Source: Thermococcus sp. 2319x1 (lineage in GTDB: Archaea; Methanobacteriota_B; Thermococci; Thermococcales; Thermococcaceae). Taken from it: DNA of 64,000 bases. Made by a program: the position numbers and the translations under genes. The stretch is from assembly GCF_001484685.1 (NCBI RefSeq), contig NZ_CP012200.1:1110321-1174320 (forward strand). The letters run 5' to 3'. The notes beneath the pieces are model-generated. The model was given only the letters and a program-made list of their open reading frames with translations, was not told the DNA's origin and made no database searches. Positions 14,950 through 23,619 of the stretch are shown piece after piece (the first letter of the stretch is position 1; each line of letters opens with the position of its first letter).

Positions 14950-16514
14950 GAGCCTACACGGAAGCCGTCGAAAGGCTCGCGGAGGTAAAGGGTTTTAGGC
15001 CAGAGAAAAGACCCCTCCTCGAGGAGGCGTTTGATTTTTTAACATCCTCCTCCAAGCCTTTTCTCATCCTCAACGCTCCAACCGGCTATGGCAAAACGCT
15101 CCTGAGCTTTGCCCTTGCCCTGCACTCGCTGAATGACGCTTCCCTATTTGACAGGGTCATTCACGTCCTTCCCATGAGGTCAATCATAGAGGACATCCAG
15201 CGAACGGCAGAGGAGGCGTTTGGGTTCTCGAGAACCAAGATGATGGGGTCGAGTGGAGAGTTCATGCACCTTTTTCCCCTCAACGTGACTACCGCCGATA
15301 CCTTTACGTGGGATTTGCTAAAGCTCAACACCAAGAAGAAGCACAGCGTGAAGGCGGGAAAGGAGTTTGGCTACGATTACCTGACCCAGGCTTCAATCCT
15401 CACATCACTCGTCATCTTTGATGAAGCCCACTTTCTCCTTGAGGACGAGTCTCTGGCAACAGCCTTTGACACCGTGGTTGATTTCCTGACATCCCAGGGA
15501 GTCCCCGTTGCGGTGATGACCGCTACACTCCCCCGCGGCCACGTCAAGTTCTTCGAGCGGTACGCGATGAAAAACGGATACGATTTCAAAGTCCTCTCAC
15601 CCGATGAGGATGACCCCTTCGTGAGGAGGGAGCTTGAAAAGGACATCACGATCGAATTCGGGAAGGGAGACCCGCTGAGCTTCGTTGAACCCGGAAAGAG
15701 AAACGCCGTCATAGTGAACACCGTGGAGCGGGCCGTCGAACTGTACAACAGGGCTATCTCAGACACCCGCTTTGGATTTGAGCGCGAGAGGGTAATCCTA
15801 ATCCACGGAAGAATGACTCCAAGCCACAAGAGGAGCATCATTACCCGTCTCCAGAGGCTAAAAAATGAGGATTTTCTTCTAATAGGGACGCAGGCGGTTG
15901 AAGCGGGAGTAGATTTCTCGGCAGATGTTATGATAACTGACAGGGCGCCCATTAATTCCCTCCTTCAGAGATTTGGAAGGCTCGCCCGCCACGCTGGAGA
16001 TGAAGCCGGCAAAGCAATGGTGATGGAGGATGCTCCAGTAGGTCCCTACCAGCCAGAAAAAGTGGAGGGAACATTGACCCGGATCAAGGAGCGCGATATT
16101 CACCCGCGCGTTCCTTCAACGTATGAGGAGCTTGTGACAGAAGTTCACGGGCCCCAGGCCAGTTCCGTTAAAAAGCTCGTTAATCAAATGCTGAAGGGAA
16201 AACTTCTCCAACTCATGAGTGACCCGTCCAAGAGGGCCTCCCATGTTCTCGGAGAAGTTGAACGGCTTGTGGCCAAAGGCACTCCAATCATGAGGGGCTT
16301 TCTTGTTCCACTCTCGGTCGGAAGCGAGGTGGTGCTCGTAAGCCCGAAGAAGCTCTTTGAGCTTCACTCCCTAGGACTCGTCAAGGTAAGGGGTGTTGTA
16401 TCTGAACTCCAAGAACTTGGAGACGCCTACCTTGTTGCGAGGGCAATTGCACTAGGTGACGACGTCGAGGTAATTTACACGGGGGATTACGACGGGGAGC
16501 GTGGTATCGTATGA
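14946..16514 (+). CDS. cas3: Cas3 helicase (Cas3')
   Basis: This 522-residue superfamily 2 helicase unwinds target DNA after Cascade binding. Walker A is APTGYGKT (lysine at about residue 50), the DEAH box is at about 159-162 (IFDEAHFLL), motif III is MTATLP, and motifs V/VI are TQAVEAGVDFSAD and LLQRFGRLARH. There is no HD domain; the nuclease is the separate next gene, as usual in I-A. ATG 14946 forms ATGA with the cas8a2 stop, and GGGGTG lies just before it; the frame extends to 14919 but that part is inside cas8a2. Confidence 0.95.
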   Translation: MRAYTEAVERLAEVKGFRPEKRPLLEEAFDFLTSSSKPFLILNAPTGYGKTLLSFALALHSLNDASLFDRVIHVLPMRSIIEDIQRTAEEAFGFSRTKMMGSSGEFMHLFPLNVTTADTFTWDLLKLNTKKKHSVKAGKEFGYDYLTQASILTSLVIFDEAHFLLEDESLATAFDTVVDFLTSQGVPVAVMTATLPRGHVKFFERYAMKNGYDFKVLSPDEDDPFVRRELEKDITIEFGKGDPLSFVEPGKRNAVIVNTVERAVELYNRAISDTRFGFERERVILIHGRMTPSHKRSIITRLQRLKNEDFLLIGTQAVEAGVDFSADVMITDRAPINSLLQRFGRLARHAGDEAGKAMVMEDAPVGPYQPEKVEGTLTRIKERDIHPRVPSTYEELVTEVHGPQASSVKKLVNQMLKGKLLQLMSDPSKRASHVLGEVERLVAKGTPIMRGFLVPLSVGSEVVLVSPKKLFELHSLGLVKVRGVVSELQELGDAYLVARAIALGDDVEVIYTGDYDGERGIV

Positions 16515-17176
16515 TTCCCTGTGCGTACTTCAGCAACGGAAAGTGCGTCGAAACGATGGAAGCCCATGTAAAGCGAGGCCTTGAGCTGATCGAGAAACTC
16601 TACATCAAGAGGAACTACACCGCACTGCTGGGGAAGCTTCTCGGCGTCAAACCAGATGTTGCGGGGGATATTCTGCGGAAAGTCTACGTCCTCCATGACG
16701 TCGGCAAGTGCCTTGAGACATTCCAGACAAGGCGTGGAAAATTCTCCTACCATGAGTTCTACTCTTACCTGGTGGCAAAAGACGTTTTGAGGGAGTTTGG
16801 AACTGCGGGCCAGATAGCCTCGGTCGCAATCCTACTCCACCACCACGACTGGGTACGGAACACCCTTGTCGAAAGACCTCCGAGTTTAAGACTGATCAAG
16901 GAGTGTCCCCCACTAATTAAGAATCTCTCAGGCCTCACAATTCCCGGGGAAGTACCTTGGAACAAACCTATCGAGGAATACTCCAGCGTCGAAGGGATCC
17001 TTCGGAAAAGCCTAAGGGCAGTTTACGCACTTCTTCTGCCAACAGTGGTGGCGGACAACTACTCTGCAGCCTGCAATAGGGGGGGAGCGGGAAGTATGCT
17101 TGGAAAGGAAATCCTGGAGACCCTGGAGGTGAGGGGGTGGGATCTTGCTGGTTGTCTTTCCAGTGGGCTTCGATGA
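16511..17176 (+). CDS. Cas3'' HD nuclease
   Basis: This 221-residue HD-superfamily nuclease works with the Cas3 helicase to degrade target DNA. Visible metal ligands are His19 (EAHVKRG), His62-Asp63 (LHDVGK), HEFYSY near residue 80, HHHDW near residue 111, and an Asp in VVADNYSAA near residue 180. It starts with an ATGA overlap with cas3. The final segment overlaps csa3 by 32 nt. Confidence 0.92.
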   Translation: MIPCAYFSNGKCVETMEAHVKRGLELIEKLYIKRNYTALLGKLLGVKPDVAGDILRKVYVLHDVGKCLETFQTRRGKFSYHEFYSYLVAKDVLREFGTAGQIASVAILLHHHDWVRNTLVERPPSLRLIKECPPLIKNLSGLTIPGEVPWNKPIEEYSSVEGILRKSLRAVYALLLPTVVADNYSAACNRGGAGSMLGKEILETLEVRGWDLAGCLSSGLR

Positions 17177-17822
17177 AAAGTTTATTGTCCGGGCACTGGT
17201 GAGAAAGAGAAAGAACGTCAATGGACTCGAAACCGGGGACAGACTATTGGCAATCGTTCCAGAAGGCTACCAAAAGGATCAAAGAACTGTCAACGCAATA
17301 AGTTCAATAAAAAACATAGCCTCGCCAATAATCGGAGAAGAGCGTTTTGTGATTTTAGAGGTCCCTCCTAACGGCGAAGAGATAGTAGTTAGAATAGCCC
17401 AGGCCATAAGAGAAAATCTCACAAATGACCGCCTCGTTCTGGCAGTTCTCTCTGGAGGTATGAGACCGCTTATCGTATCAACTTTGCTGGCACTTTTGAG
17501 CGTTCAGGATGTTCGGGTTATAGTGGAAAGTGACTTTGAGAACCTTTCAGGGCATATTTCCTTGGAATTAGGATCGTTTTTAGCTCCCTCAAACAGAAGG
17601 TGGGTAAGAATAATCTGCGGCCTCCTTGAGGATAAGAGTGTAAGAAAAATATCCGAGGAGCTTGGGGTGTCTCCAGCGACAATAAGCAATGAGCTTAAGG
17701 AAATGGCAAAATACCACCTTGTTAAGGCTGAAAAGCCCGATGGGAGGGCACCCAAGTACAGAGCAACCAAAGCTGGAGAGTTATACCTAAAGGTCAAAGG
17801 GGAAGAGTGTCATGAGGTTTAG
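17145..17822 (+). CDS. csa3: Csa3, CARF-wHTH transcription regulator of the cas operon
   Basis: This 225-residue protein has an N-terminal CARF/Rossmann domain (about residues 1-125) with the LSGGMRPLIVSTLL segment typical of ligand-binding CARF folds. A C-terminal winged helix-turn-helix (about 150-220) carries SVRKISEELGVSPATISNELKEM. Csa3 proteins regulate adaptation or interference genes in archaeal I-A loci. The TTG start has a GGTGAGGGGGTGGG leader. If CARF ligands are cyclic oligonucleotides, none would be made by the GGDD-less Cas10 in this window. Confidence 0.88.
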   Translation: MLVVFPVGFDEKFIVRALVRKRKNVNGLETGDRLLAIVPEGYQKDQRTVNAISSIKNIASPIIGEERFVILEVPPNGEEIVVRIAQAIRENLTNDRLVLAVLSGGMRPLIVSTLLALLSVQDVRVIVESDFENLSGHISLELGSFLAPSNRRWVRIICGLLEDKSVRKISEELGVSPATISNELKEMAKYHLVKAEKPDGRAPKYRATKAGELYLKVKGEECHEV

Positions 17823-17886
17823 CTTTATCCTCCACTTCGAACCTTCGTTCTCCATCCCTGCAACACTTGCCTTAGATGTGGGATGA
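17812..17886 (+). pseudogene. Vestigial 24-codon frame after csa3 (possible RAMP/Cas6-like start)
   Basis: An ATG overlapping the csa3 end opens MRFSFILHFEPSFSIPATLA and stops after 24 codons. The overlap is typical of an operon gene, and the N-terminus resembles Cas6/RAMP starts such as MRFxxxL followed by IP. I infer the stub of a deleted gene lying between csa3 and cas2. It could equally be a chance short frame. Confidence 0.35.
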
Positions 17887-17901
17887 TAGAAATGAAAAAA
17901 C

Positions 17902-18159
17902 TCAGATAATATCCTCTATCGGGTTCTTCTCCACCCCTATTGTTTCTCTTTTCGGCATTGAGCGGAGCTTGTAAATGACTACAGAGTCCTCATTTTCATC
18001 AACGATGTCTTTGAGACCGGCCTTAATGCGCTCAAATTCGGCCAGCGTTATCTCCCCTTCGAAGACGCTGTTCTGAACCCAGTGAAGGTACTGCCTAAGG
18101 AACTTCTTAACTTTATTGACCCTCTCAACAGCAACGTCATAGACGACAACCACATACAT
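17902..18159 (-). CDS. cas2: Cas2, spacer integration subunit
   Basis: This 85-residue ferredoxin-fold protein starts MYVVVVYDVAVERVNKVKKFL, with the conserved Asp at residue 8 and QNSVFEGEIT near residue 30, the standard Cas2 pattern. Cas2 bridges Cas1 dimers during spacer insertion. Here it is transcribed away from the array and towards the I-A operon, and its normal partner cas1 is only a fragment in this window. It would need an intact Cas1 (and Cas4) encoded elsewhere. Confidence 0.95.
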   Translation of the reverse strand: MYVVVVYDVAVERVNKVKKFLRQYLHWVQNSVFEGEITLAEFERIKAGLKDIVDENEDSVVIYKLRSMPKRETIGVEKNPIEDII

Positions 18160-18679
18160 AACCCATCGACACTAATTTTAACAAGCTTTCTTTTATGTCT
18201 TTTGGAATGTTATCACGTTAGAATAACCTTATTTTCAGTTCTCCCTTGTGTTGGGGAATTAAATTTGAAATCATTCTATAAGGTTGCTCTGGATGTTTTT
18301 AGTAACTGAAGGTTATTATCGGACAAAGAGTTACAAATTTTTGAGGTTTTTGTAACGAAATTTTTTCGGGTTTTTGAGCGAAGGCTTCTCAGGAATTATT
18401 TAATGTCCTCTCCTCGCGGGAATTCGACCATTTTTAGTTTAAAGTGTTTTTATTAGCCTATTTTTGATTTTAGCCTTCGTTCTGTCTCTGGAAGTCTCAT
18501 GAACAAGACTGGACATGGGAGAAAAAGAGTAAGTTCAGGCGAGCGAGTGTTCTGGAGTCTTTTCTGAGGGCCCGAATTCGAGCTTTTTAAGGGGAGTTTT
18601 ATTGACCCTTTGACGAAAAGCTTATAAGATTCAAACCATTTAATTACTTTGTAAAGGATTTCAAGGAAAATTCACCCCT
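18160..18679 (+). promoter_or_regulatory. CRISPR leader region
   Basis: This 520-nt gene-free stretch lies between the cas2 start and the first repeat. It is AT-rich with runs of T and A (for example near 18360 and 18440). A TATA-like cttataag at 18621-18628 preceded by gaaaag predicts pre-crRNA transcription from about 18650. The side is consistent with Pyrococcus leaders, which precede repeats reading gttccaat. The cas2 promoter, on the other strand, must also lie here. Confidence 0.75.
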
Positions 18680-20150
18680 GTTCCAATAAGACTTCAAAAG
18701 AATTGAAAGAATGTAATGCCCATCCCTCAAAATGTAAACTCTTGCCGTTCCAATAAGACTTCAAAAGAATTGAAAGGGCACAAAGGGAACAGCAGCAGCG
18801 CTTTAAGATAGGGTTCCAATAAGACTTCAAAAGAATTGAAAGGACCCGGCATGGGAGACCTGGAAGCAGTGGCTGGTCTACGGGTTCCAATAAGACTTCA
18901 GAAGAATTGAAAGGAAGCCTTAACGCCTTCGTACTGGACTGGTTTCCTCAATGGTTCCAATAAGACTTCAGAAGAATTGAAAGTTGGGGCCGAAACCAAA
19001 GTTGTTTGCACCAACTCCAAACGTTCCAATAAGACTTCAGAAGAATTGAAAGAAATTCGATGATACGACTACTACTCTTCGATTCCTCAAGTGTTCCAAT
19101 AAGACTTCAGAAGAATTGAAAGGTTCGAAGCCACCCATAAGCCCAAATAGACCACTGTCACCCCAACGAGTTCCAATAAGACTTCAGAAGAATTGAAAGA
19201 TAAGAGCTTTGACAAGCATGCCGTTGTCAGCGAGTGTGTTCCAATAAGACTTCAGAAGAATTGAAAGCTCAGAGGGAGCGGTGAGCTTCTGGCTCAAATG
19301 GGATGGGTTCCAATAAGACTTCAGAAGAATTGAAAGCATATTGCCGATATCCAATAGTCAACAATAGGCCTACAGTTCCAATAAGACTTCAGAAGAATTG
19401 AAAGTTAAAATACGTTACACTCGGTGATATCTGAGACCTCTGAGTTCCAATAAGACTTCAGAAGAATTGAAAGCAATAGCCGACTTACCTATAGCCAATA
19501 TCCAATATCTGGTTCCAATAAGACTTCAGAAGAATTGAAAGATGTACTTTCTTGCCTTTCCGATCGGCCCGTAATTCGTTCCAATAAGACTTCAGAAGAA
19601 TTGAAAGTTGCGTTCTTCACTCCGTCCTTGCTCGTTACCAAATGTTCCAATAAGACTTCAGAAGAATTGAAAGCTTGCGGGCCTTGAATTCTCACCACTA
19701 CCCCATCCTATGTTCCAATAAGACTTCAGAAGAATTGAAAGGGGGTGTGTGGATAGAGAACATGGCCAGCACTGACATCAAGTTCCAATAAGACTTCAGA
19801 AGAATTGAAAGGCCTTTGCATCCCCGCCATACCTGTCAATATAAACGAGTTCCAATAAGACTTCAGAAGAATTGAAAGTAATCTTCTGAAACATTGTAGT
19901 CCACATCGTTCCCAATGTTCCAATAAGACTTCAGAAGAATTGAAAGGTGGGAGCACTATCAGGGCTCCCATGACAATTCCAGGTTCCAATAAGACTTCAG
20001 AAGAATTGAAAGCCGGCTTCTTTTACCGCATTCTCCCGAACGAGATCTTCATGTTCCAATAAGACTTCAGAAGAATTGAAAGTTCGCTAATGCCATTGCT
20101 GTCCTGTCATCATATTCTAAGTTCCAATAAGACTTCAAAAGAATTGAAAG
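18680..20150 (+). CRISPR. CRISPR array, 22 repeats of 30 nt and 21 spacers
   Basis: The repeat begins gttccaataagacttc and ends gaattgaaag, the Pyrococcus/Thermococcus type cut by Cas6. Repeats start at 18680, 18747, 18815, 18884, 18954, 19023, 19093, 19170, 19238, 19307, 19375, 19444, 19512, 19578, 19644, 19712, 19782, 19849, 19917, 19983, 20053 and 20121. Repeats 1-3 and 22 have A at position 18; repeats 4-21 have G. Spacers are 36-40 nt except spacer 7 (19123-19169), which is 47 nt. Spacers 10 and 12 share a near-identical 14-mer. Confidence 0.99.
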
Positions 20151-20163
20151 ATAAAGCAGAGAT

Positions 20164-20188
20164 ATTCCAACAAAAATTCAAAAATTGC
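20164..20188 (+). repeat. Degenerate terminal CRISPR repeat
   Basis: Thirteen bases after repeat 22, attccaacaaaaattcaaaa followed by attg aligns with the repeat with several substitutions and a one-base gap. It marks the decayed leader-distal end of the array and touches the stop of the following gene. Confidence 0.6.
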
Positions 20189-20189
20189 A

Positions 20190-21161
20190 CTACTTCTGAG
20201 CAACTTTGTTGATGAGCCTCAAGATATAGGTGTTTTCTTCGACGGTTGTTGCTCCCCTGTTTCTCGGGATACCCAGCTCAAGCTCGGCCTTTATTCCATG
20301 TTCCTTAAGAAAATCGTGAGCCTTTGCTTTTATGCTCCCATACTCACCCCTTTTTATCAGCCCATAGACCGTTGGTCCCCAGGAGCTCTGGCCGTAGCCG
20401 TATGCGTTCTCACTCAGGAATTCCGTGATGAGCTTAACATCCTCTCTGAACTCTCCACCCTGATACTCTTCAAAGTGCTTCCCAACCAGTTTTTGGATTT
20501 CACTCAAGTGCTTTCCAAAATCTTCGATGTTTCTCTCCTTCAACGCCGGCAGCAATCCCAGAAGAACTCTGTGGGAGATTTTCTCCGCTACGCTGCTTTC
20601 CCCTTTCACGCTCTGCATTATTGGTTTTTCCTCCTCCTCGTCAAAGCCCCTCTTTGTTTCCGGGATTATTAAGAGAAATCCCCACTCCTCCGGAAACTCC
20701 TCCCTTATGATCAGAGGCGGAAATTTATCCTTAACTCCCCCATCTATCACGAGGCCGCCGTATTTAAAGACATAAACCCCTGCACCCGAGTTCTTTCCCC
20801 TCCCAAGCAGGGAGGCAAGTTCCTCTATTTCAATCCTAATGGAGTTAAGCCTTGCTATTCCCAATCCTACAGCAAGCGTTAGCTGGGTAGTGGAGCCCAA
20901 GCCGATGTGCCTTGGGATGGCTTTCTCAACCTCAATGAGGTAGTTAAATCCCGTTGTAAATTTCTGATTCATTCTATCGACAGCATGGCGTATTGTTTTG
21001 GTGTCCTCTTCACTTGCCCTTATTTCAAGCTTATCGTGGGGCATTACCCTTATTCTGTACCCTCCCTCAAGGGCAACTCCAAGTGATCCGAATCTCCTTC
21101 CCAATGATCCGGAAGGATCTACCAGACCCAGGTGCAACCTCTTCGGTGTCTCGATTAACAT
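20190..21161 (-). CDS. Beta-ribofuranosylaminobenzene 5'-phosphate synthase (MptG-like)
   Basis: This 323-residue GHMP-kinase fold protein has the motif HIGLGSTTQL at about residues 85-94 and the beta-RFAP family start TPKRLHLGLVD. The enzyme condenses phosphoribosyl pyrophosphate with an aminobenzoate to start the arylamine part of methanopterin-type coenzymes. It is divergently paired, 54 nt apart, with a dihydropteroate synthase-like gene that would use its product, a strong pathway clue. ATG 21161 has GGTGAG upstream. The stop lies next to the end of the CRISPR array. Confidence 0.88.
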   Translation of the reverse strand: MLIETPKRLHLGLVDPSGSLGRRFGSLGVALEGGYRIRVMPHDKLEIRASEEDTKTIRHAVDRMNQKFTTGFNYLIEVEKAIPRHIGLGSTTQLTLAVGLGIARLNSIRIEIEELASLLGRGKNSGAGVYVFKYGGLVIDGGVKDKFPPLIIREEFPEEWGFLLIIPETKRGFDEEEEKPIMQSVKGESSVAEKISHRVLLGLLPALKERNIEDFGKHLSEIQKLVGKHFEEYQGGEFREDVKLITEFLSENAYGYGQSSWGPTVYGLIKRGEYGSIKAKAHDFLKEHGIKAELELGIPRNRGATTVEENTYILRLINKVAQK

Positions 21162-21215
21162 TTTCTCACCCCAAATCTTTATAGTGTGGGCATTAAAACA
21201 CTTTTCGGTGAGAGC

Positions 21216-22040
21216 ATGAAGTTTGCAGGGGTAAGCTTGGATGAGCCAAAAATCATGGGAGTCGTCAACGTTTCACCCGAGAGCTTCTTCAAGGAAAGCG
21301 TTAGGCAAAATGAGGAAGAGCTGATAGAAACTGCAGTTCAAATGGTGAAGGAAGGGGCTTCCTTTATAGACATCGGGGCAAAATCCACCGCTCCATATTT
21401 GGAAACCCAGATACCGGTGGAAGAAGAGGTTAGAAGGGCGGTATGGGCGATAAGCACCATCAGAGAGCATGTTAGGGTTCCGATAAGCATAGATACAACA
21501 AATGCAAAGGTCGCCGAGGAAGCCATCAAAGCCGGAGCAGACATCGTAAACGACGTTACCGGTCTCAAAGGAGATTCAAAAATGGCGATGGTCGCCAGAG
21601 AATACGGTGTTCCGGTGATAGTTTGTGCCCATAAAGAAGTAAAGAACTTCACCGATCCAGTTCATGAAGTCCTTGATGCCCTCGAAGAGAGCCTCCAGAT
21701 TGCATATAAAAACGGCATTGAAAAAGAGAGAATAGCAGTTGACCCGGCAATTGGGTTTTTAAGGCCAAAACATCCTCCATGGTACGAATGGGACTCAAAG
21801 ATTATCGCAAACCTGAACCTGTTGAAAGTCTTTGGACTTCCCATTCTGGTCGGGGTATCGAGGAAGTCGTTTATAGGGGCCATAACCGGAAGAAAAGACC
21901 CGCTGGAAAGATTGGCCGGAAGTTTAAGTGCAACAGCGATAGCAGTATGGAATGGTGCTAACATTGTAAGAACCCACGACGTTAAAGAGGCCCTCGATAC
22001 CGCAAAGGTGGCGAACTTCATAAAAAAGTTTAGAGGGTGA
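21216..22040 (+). CDS. Dihydropteroate synthase-like protein (methanopterin-type pterin pathway)
   Basis: This 274-residue TIM-barrel protein has all the dihydropteroate synthase signatures: MGVVNVSPESFF, DIGAKST, SIDT, NDVTG, DPAIGF, GVSRKSFIG and RTHDV. In this genome it probably joins the pterin diphosphate to the beta-RFA phosphate made by the divergent neighbour rather than to p-aminobenzoate; that step is inference from the pairing. ATG 21216 has GGTGAG upstream and a TATA (tttata) near 21178; an in-frame GTG at 21186 lies too near the promoter. It converges on the next gene with an 11-nt overlap. Confidence 0.9.
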   Translation: MKFAGVSLDEPKIMGVVNVSPESFFKESVRQNEEELIETAVQMVKEGASFIDIGAKSTAPYLETQIPVEEEVRRAVWAISTIREHVRVPISIDTTNAKVAEEAIKAGADIVNDVTGLKGDSKMAMVAREYGVPVIVCAHKEVKNFTDPVHEVLDALEESLQIAYKNGIEKERIAVDPAIGFLRPKHPPWYEWDSKIIANLNLLKVFGLPILVGVSRKSFIGAITGRKDPLERLAGSLSATAIAVWNGANIVRTHDVKEALDTAKVANFIKKFRG

Positions 22041-22824
22041 GCTCCTCCACCTCGAACTTTTTCCCCTCTAAGTCTATGGTTGTGTAAAATGCCCTTCCGT
22101 TTGGGATTTCTTCAAAGGGAAGGGACGAATAGAGCTCAAAGGTTGAAGACACAACTGCAAAGAGACCTTTTTCTTCAACTTTTAAAAGGCGGGAATACCT
22201 CCTGTACAGCGGGTCTTTCTCTCTCTTCTCCACCATGTAGGCAGTTACAAATGCCCTAACCTCATTCGGGGCTATTAAGAGGGTGCCCGTGTTGAGCGTG
22301 GTCTTAACTACGGGAAGGGCAGCTTTAAATGCGTTAAGAACCTCACTTTCCTCAAATGAGGACAATTTTCTCAAAAGATATAGGCCAAATACATAGCTGT
22401 CGGAGGCGTCTTTAAGCTCATCTTCCTTAAGCCCTGCCATTTTTATAAGTTCATCCTTTTTTAGGTCGCCGTTGTGATAAAACCAGAATGTAAAGCCCTT
22501 TGGAGAAGAATAAGAAAAAGGTTGAGCATTGAATAGGTTGACACTTCCTTGGCTTGCAGCTCTTGCGTGGGCCAGTAAAACTCCAAAACCTTTTAAGGAC
22601 TCTAAAAGCTTTTCGACTCCTCCTTTATCTTCAAAAATGGGTTTTATCGTTTTGTAATGTTCGGCTTTGTCTTTGGACATCCAGAGGAATCCCCATCCAT
22701 CTTTATGGAAGGGACTCTTGCCTAATGCTGCCTTGTAAAGGTCATTTTCAGAGGATTTTACCAGCGCATCTACAAGGTCTTTCATCACTTCTCCATTTCC
22801 AACCGCAAACAGCACCCTGCACAT
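22030..22824 (-). CDS. Class II glutamine amidotransferase domain protein
   Basis: This 264-residue Ntn-hydrolase fold protein begins MCRVLFAVGNG. The Cys at position 2, exposed after Met removal, would be the nucleophile. AHARAASQGSVNLFNAQPF near residue 92 and FYHNGDL near residue 115 are the other class II amidotransferase blocks. ATG 22824 is chosen because it puts Cys second and has GGTGG upstream; a GTG at 22836 is in frame. There is no fused synthase domain, so the acceptor of the ammonia is unknown. Confidence 0.85.
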   Translation of the reverse strand: MCRVLFAVGNGEVMKDLVDALVKSSENDLYKAALGKSPFHKDGWGFLWMSKDKAEHYKTIKPIFEDKGGVEKLLESLKGFGVLLAHARAASQGSVNLFNAQPFSYSSPKGFTFWFYHNGDLKKDELIKMAGLKEDELKDASDSYVFGLYLLRKLSSFEESEVLNAFKAALPVVKTTLNTGTLLIAPNEVRAFVTAYMVEKREKDPLYRRYSRLLKVEEKGLFAVVSSTFELYSSLPFEEIPNGRAFYTTIDLEGKKFEVEELTL

Positions 22825-22878
22825 TTTATCCACCAAACTTTTTAGGCAATACTGCTTAAAAAGATTGGAGGAGTAGAA

Positions 22879-23607
22879 ATGATGCTGAAGCTGTTAAAAG
22901 AGAGGGCAATGAAAGCGATTGAAGAGGAATTCAAACTAGTGGATTTTTCTTTCGCTTTGCCCTACACTTACGTTGTTATTGAAGGGAAAAAGGGAAAATC
23001 TATAGGGTTGGCCATGACTCTGCCAGAAGAGATTGGCGAATACAAAAATACCTTCACAAAGCCAAGCTTGGAGGAGTTTATAGAAAAGGCAGACAGCCTT
23101 AACATAATAGAAAGAACCCTTGGGCTTGCGGCGATCAACGCCGTTTCTCAGTACTACTTAGAGGTGGATGAAGAAAAAGATGCCATAGAGTTAATAGAAG
23201 AGGAAAAGGTTGCCGTCATAGGGAATATGCCTCCAATCGTAAAGGCGTTAAAAGATAAGAACAAAAAGGTGTTCGTGTTCGAGAGGAACCCCAAACTCTG
23301 GGACAGAGAGACCTTAAGCGATGCCCTTGAGTACGTTCTTCTTCCAGAGATGGAAGCTGTAATTGTTAGTGGCTCCGCGTTGTTAAACTGCACCATCGAT
23401 ATGATACTCGAGAGAAGTAAGAGGGCAAAGAAAATCATACTCACAGGGGCAACAGCCCAAGCATTGCCGGAGTTCTTCAGGGGGACCGGAGTGACTCATC
23501 TCGCTTCTGCAAAGGTTCTCGATATCGAGAAAGCCCTTATAAACCTAAAGCTCGGAAGTTTTAGGGGATTTGGAGAGCAGAGCAAGAAATACGTTATGGA
23601 AGTCTGA
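22879..23607 (+). CDS. DUF364-like Rossmann-fold protein (putative heavy-metal chelation family)
   Basis: This 242-residue protein has an N-terminal alpha/beta domain (DUF4213-like) and a C-terminal Rossmann-like half with VAVIGNMPPIVKALKDKNKKV (about residues 112-132), followed by VIVSGSALLNCTIDMIL and ILTGATAQALPEFF. The pattern resembles DUF364 proteins, for which a metal or cofactor binding role has been suggested. GGAGGAG precedes ATG 22879. The next gene starts 13 nt later, so the two are likely cotranscribed. Confidence 0.65.
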   Translation: MMLKLLKERAMKAIEEEFKLVDFSFALPYTYVVIEGKKGKSIGLAMTLPEEIGEYKNTFTKPSLEEFIEKADSLNIIERTLGLAAINAVSQYYLEVDEEKDAIELIEEEKVAVIGNMPPIVKALKDKNKKVFVFERNPKLWDRETLSDALEYVLLPEMEAVIVSGSALLNCTIDMILERSKRAKKIILTGATAQALPEFFRGTGVTHLASAKVLDIEKALINLKLGSFRGFGEQSKKYVMEV

Positions 23608-23619
23608 CAGGTGTGAGAG

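Noticed and set aside
15377-15952. 191-codon minus-strand frame inside cas3
   Set aside because: It is a shadow of the cas3 helicase motifs, serine-rich in the way antisense frames are, with no ribosome site.
18082-18309. 75-codon plus-strand frame over cas2 and the leader
   Set aside because: It lies antisense to cas2 and has no protein-like pattern; cas2 is unmistakable on the other strand.
19947-19982. Inverted repeat gggagc/gctccc inside spacer 19
   Set aside because: A single spacer with a short palindrome is expected by chance and has no structural context.
18672-19989. Open frames on the minus strand across the CRISPR array (18672-18890, 19489-19698, 19726-19989)
   Set aside because: They are produced by the repeat unit itself, giving the same peptide again and again, with no ribosome sites.
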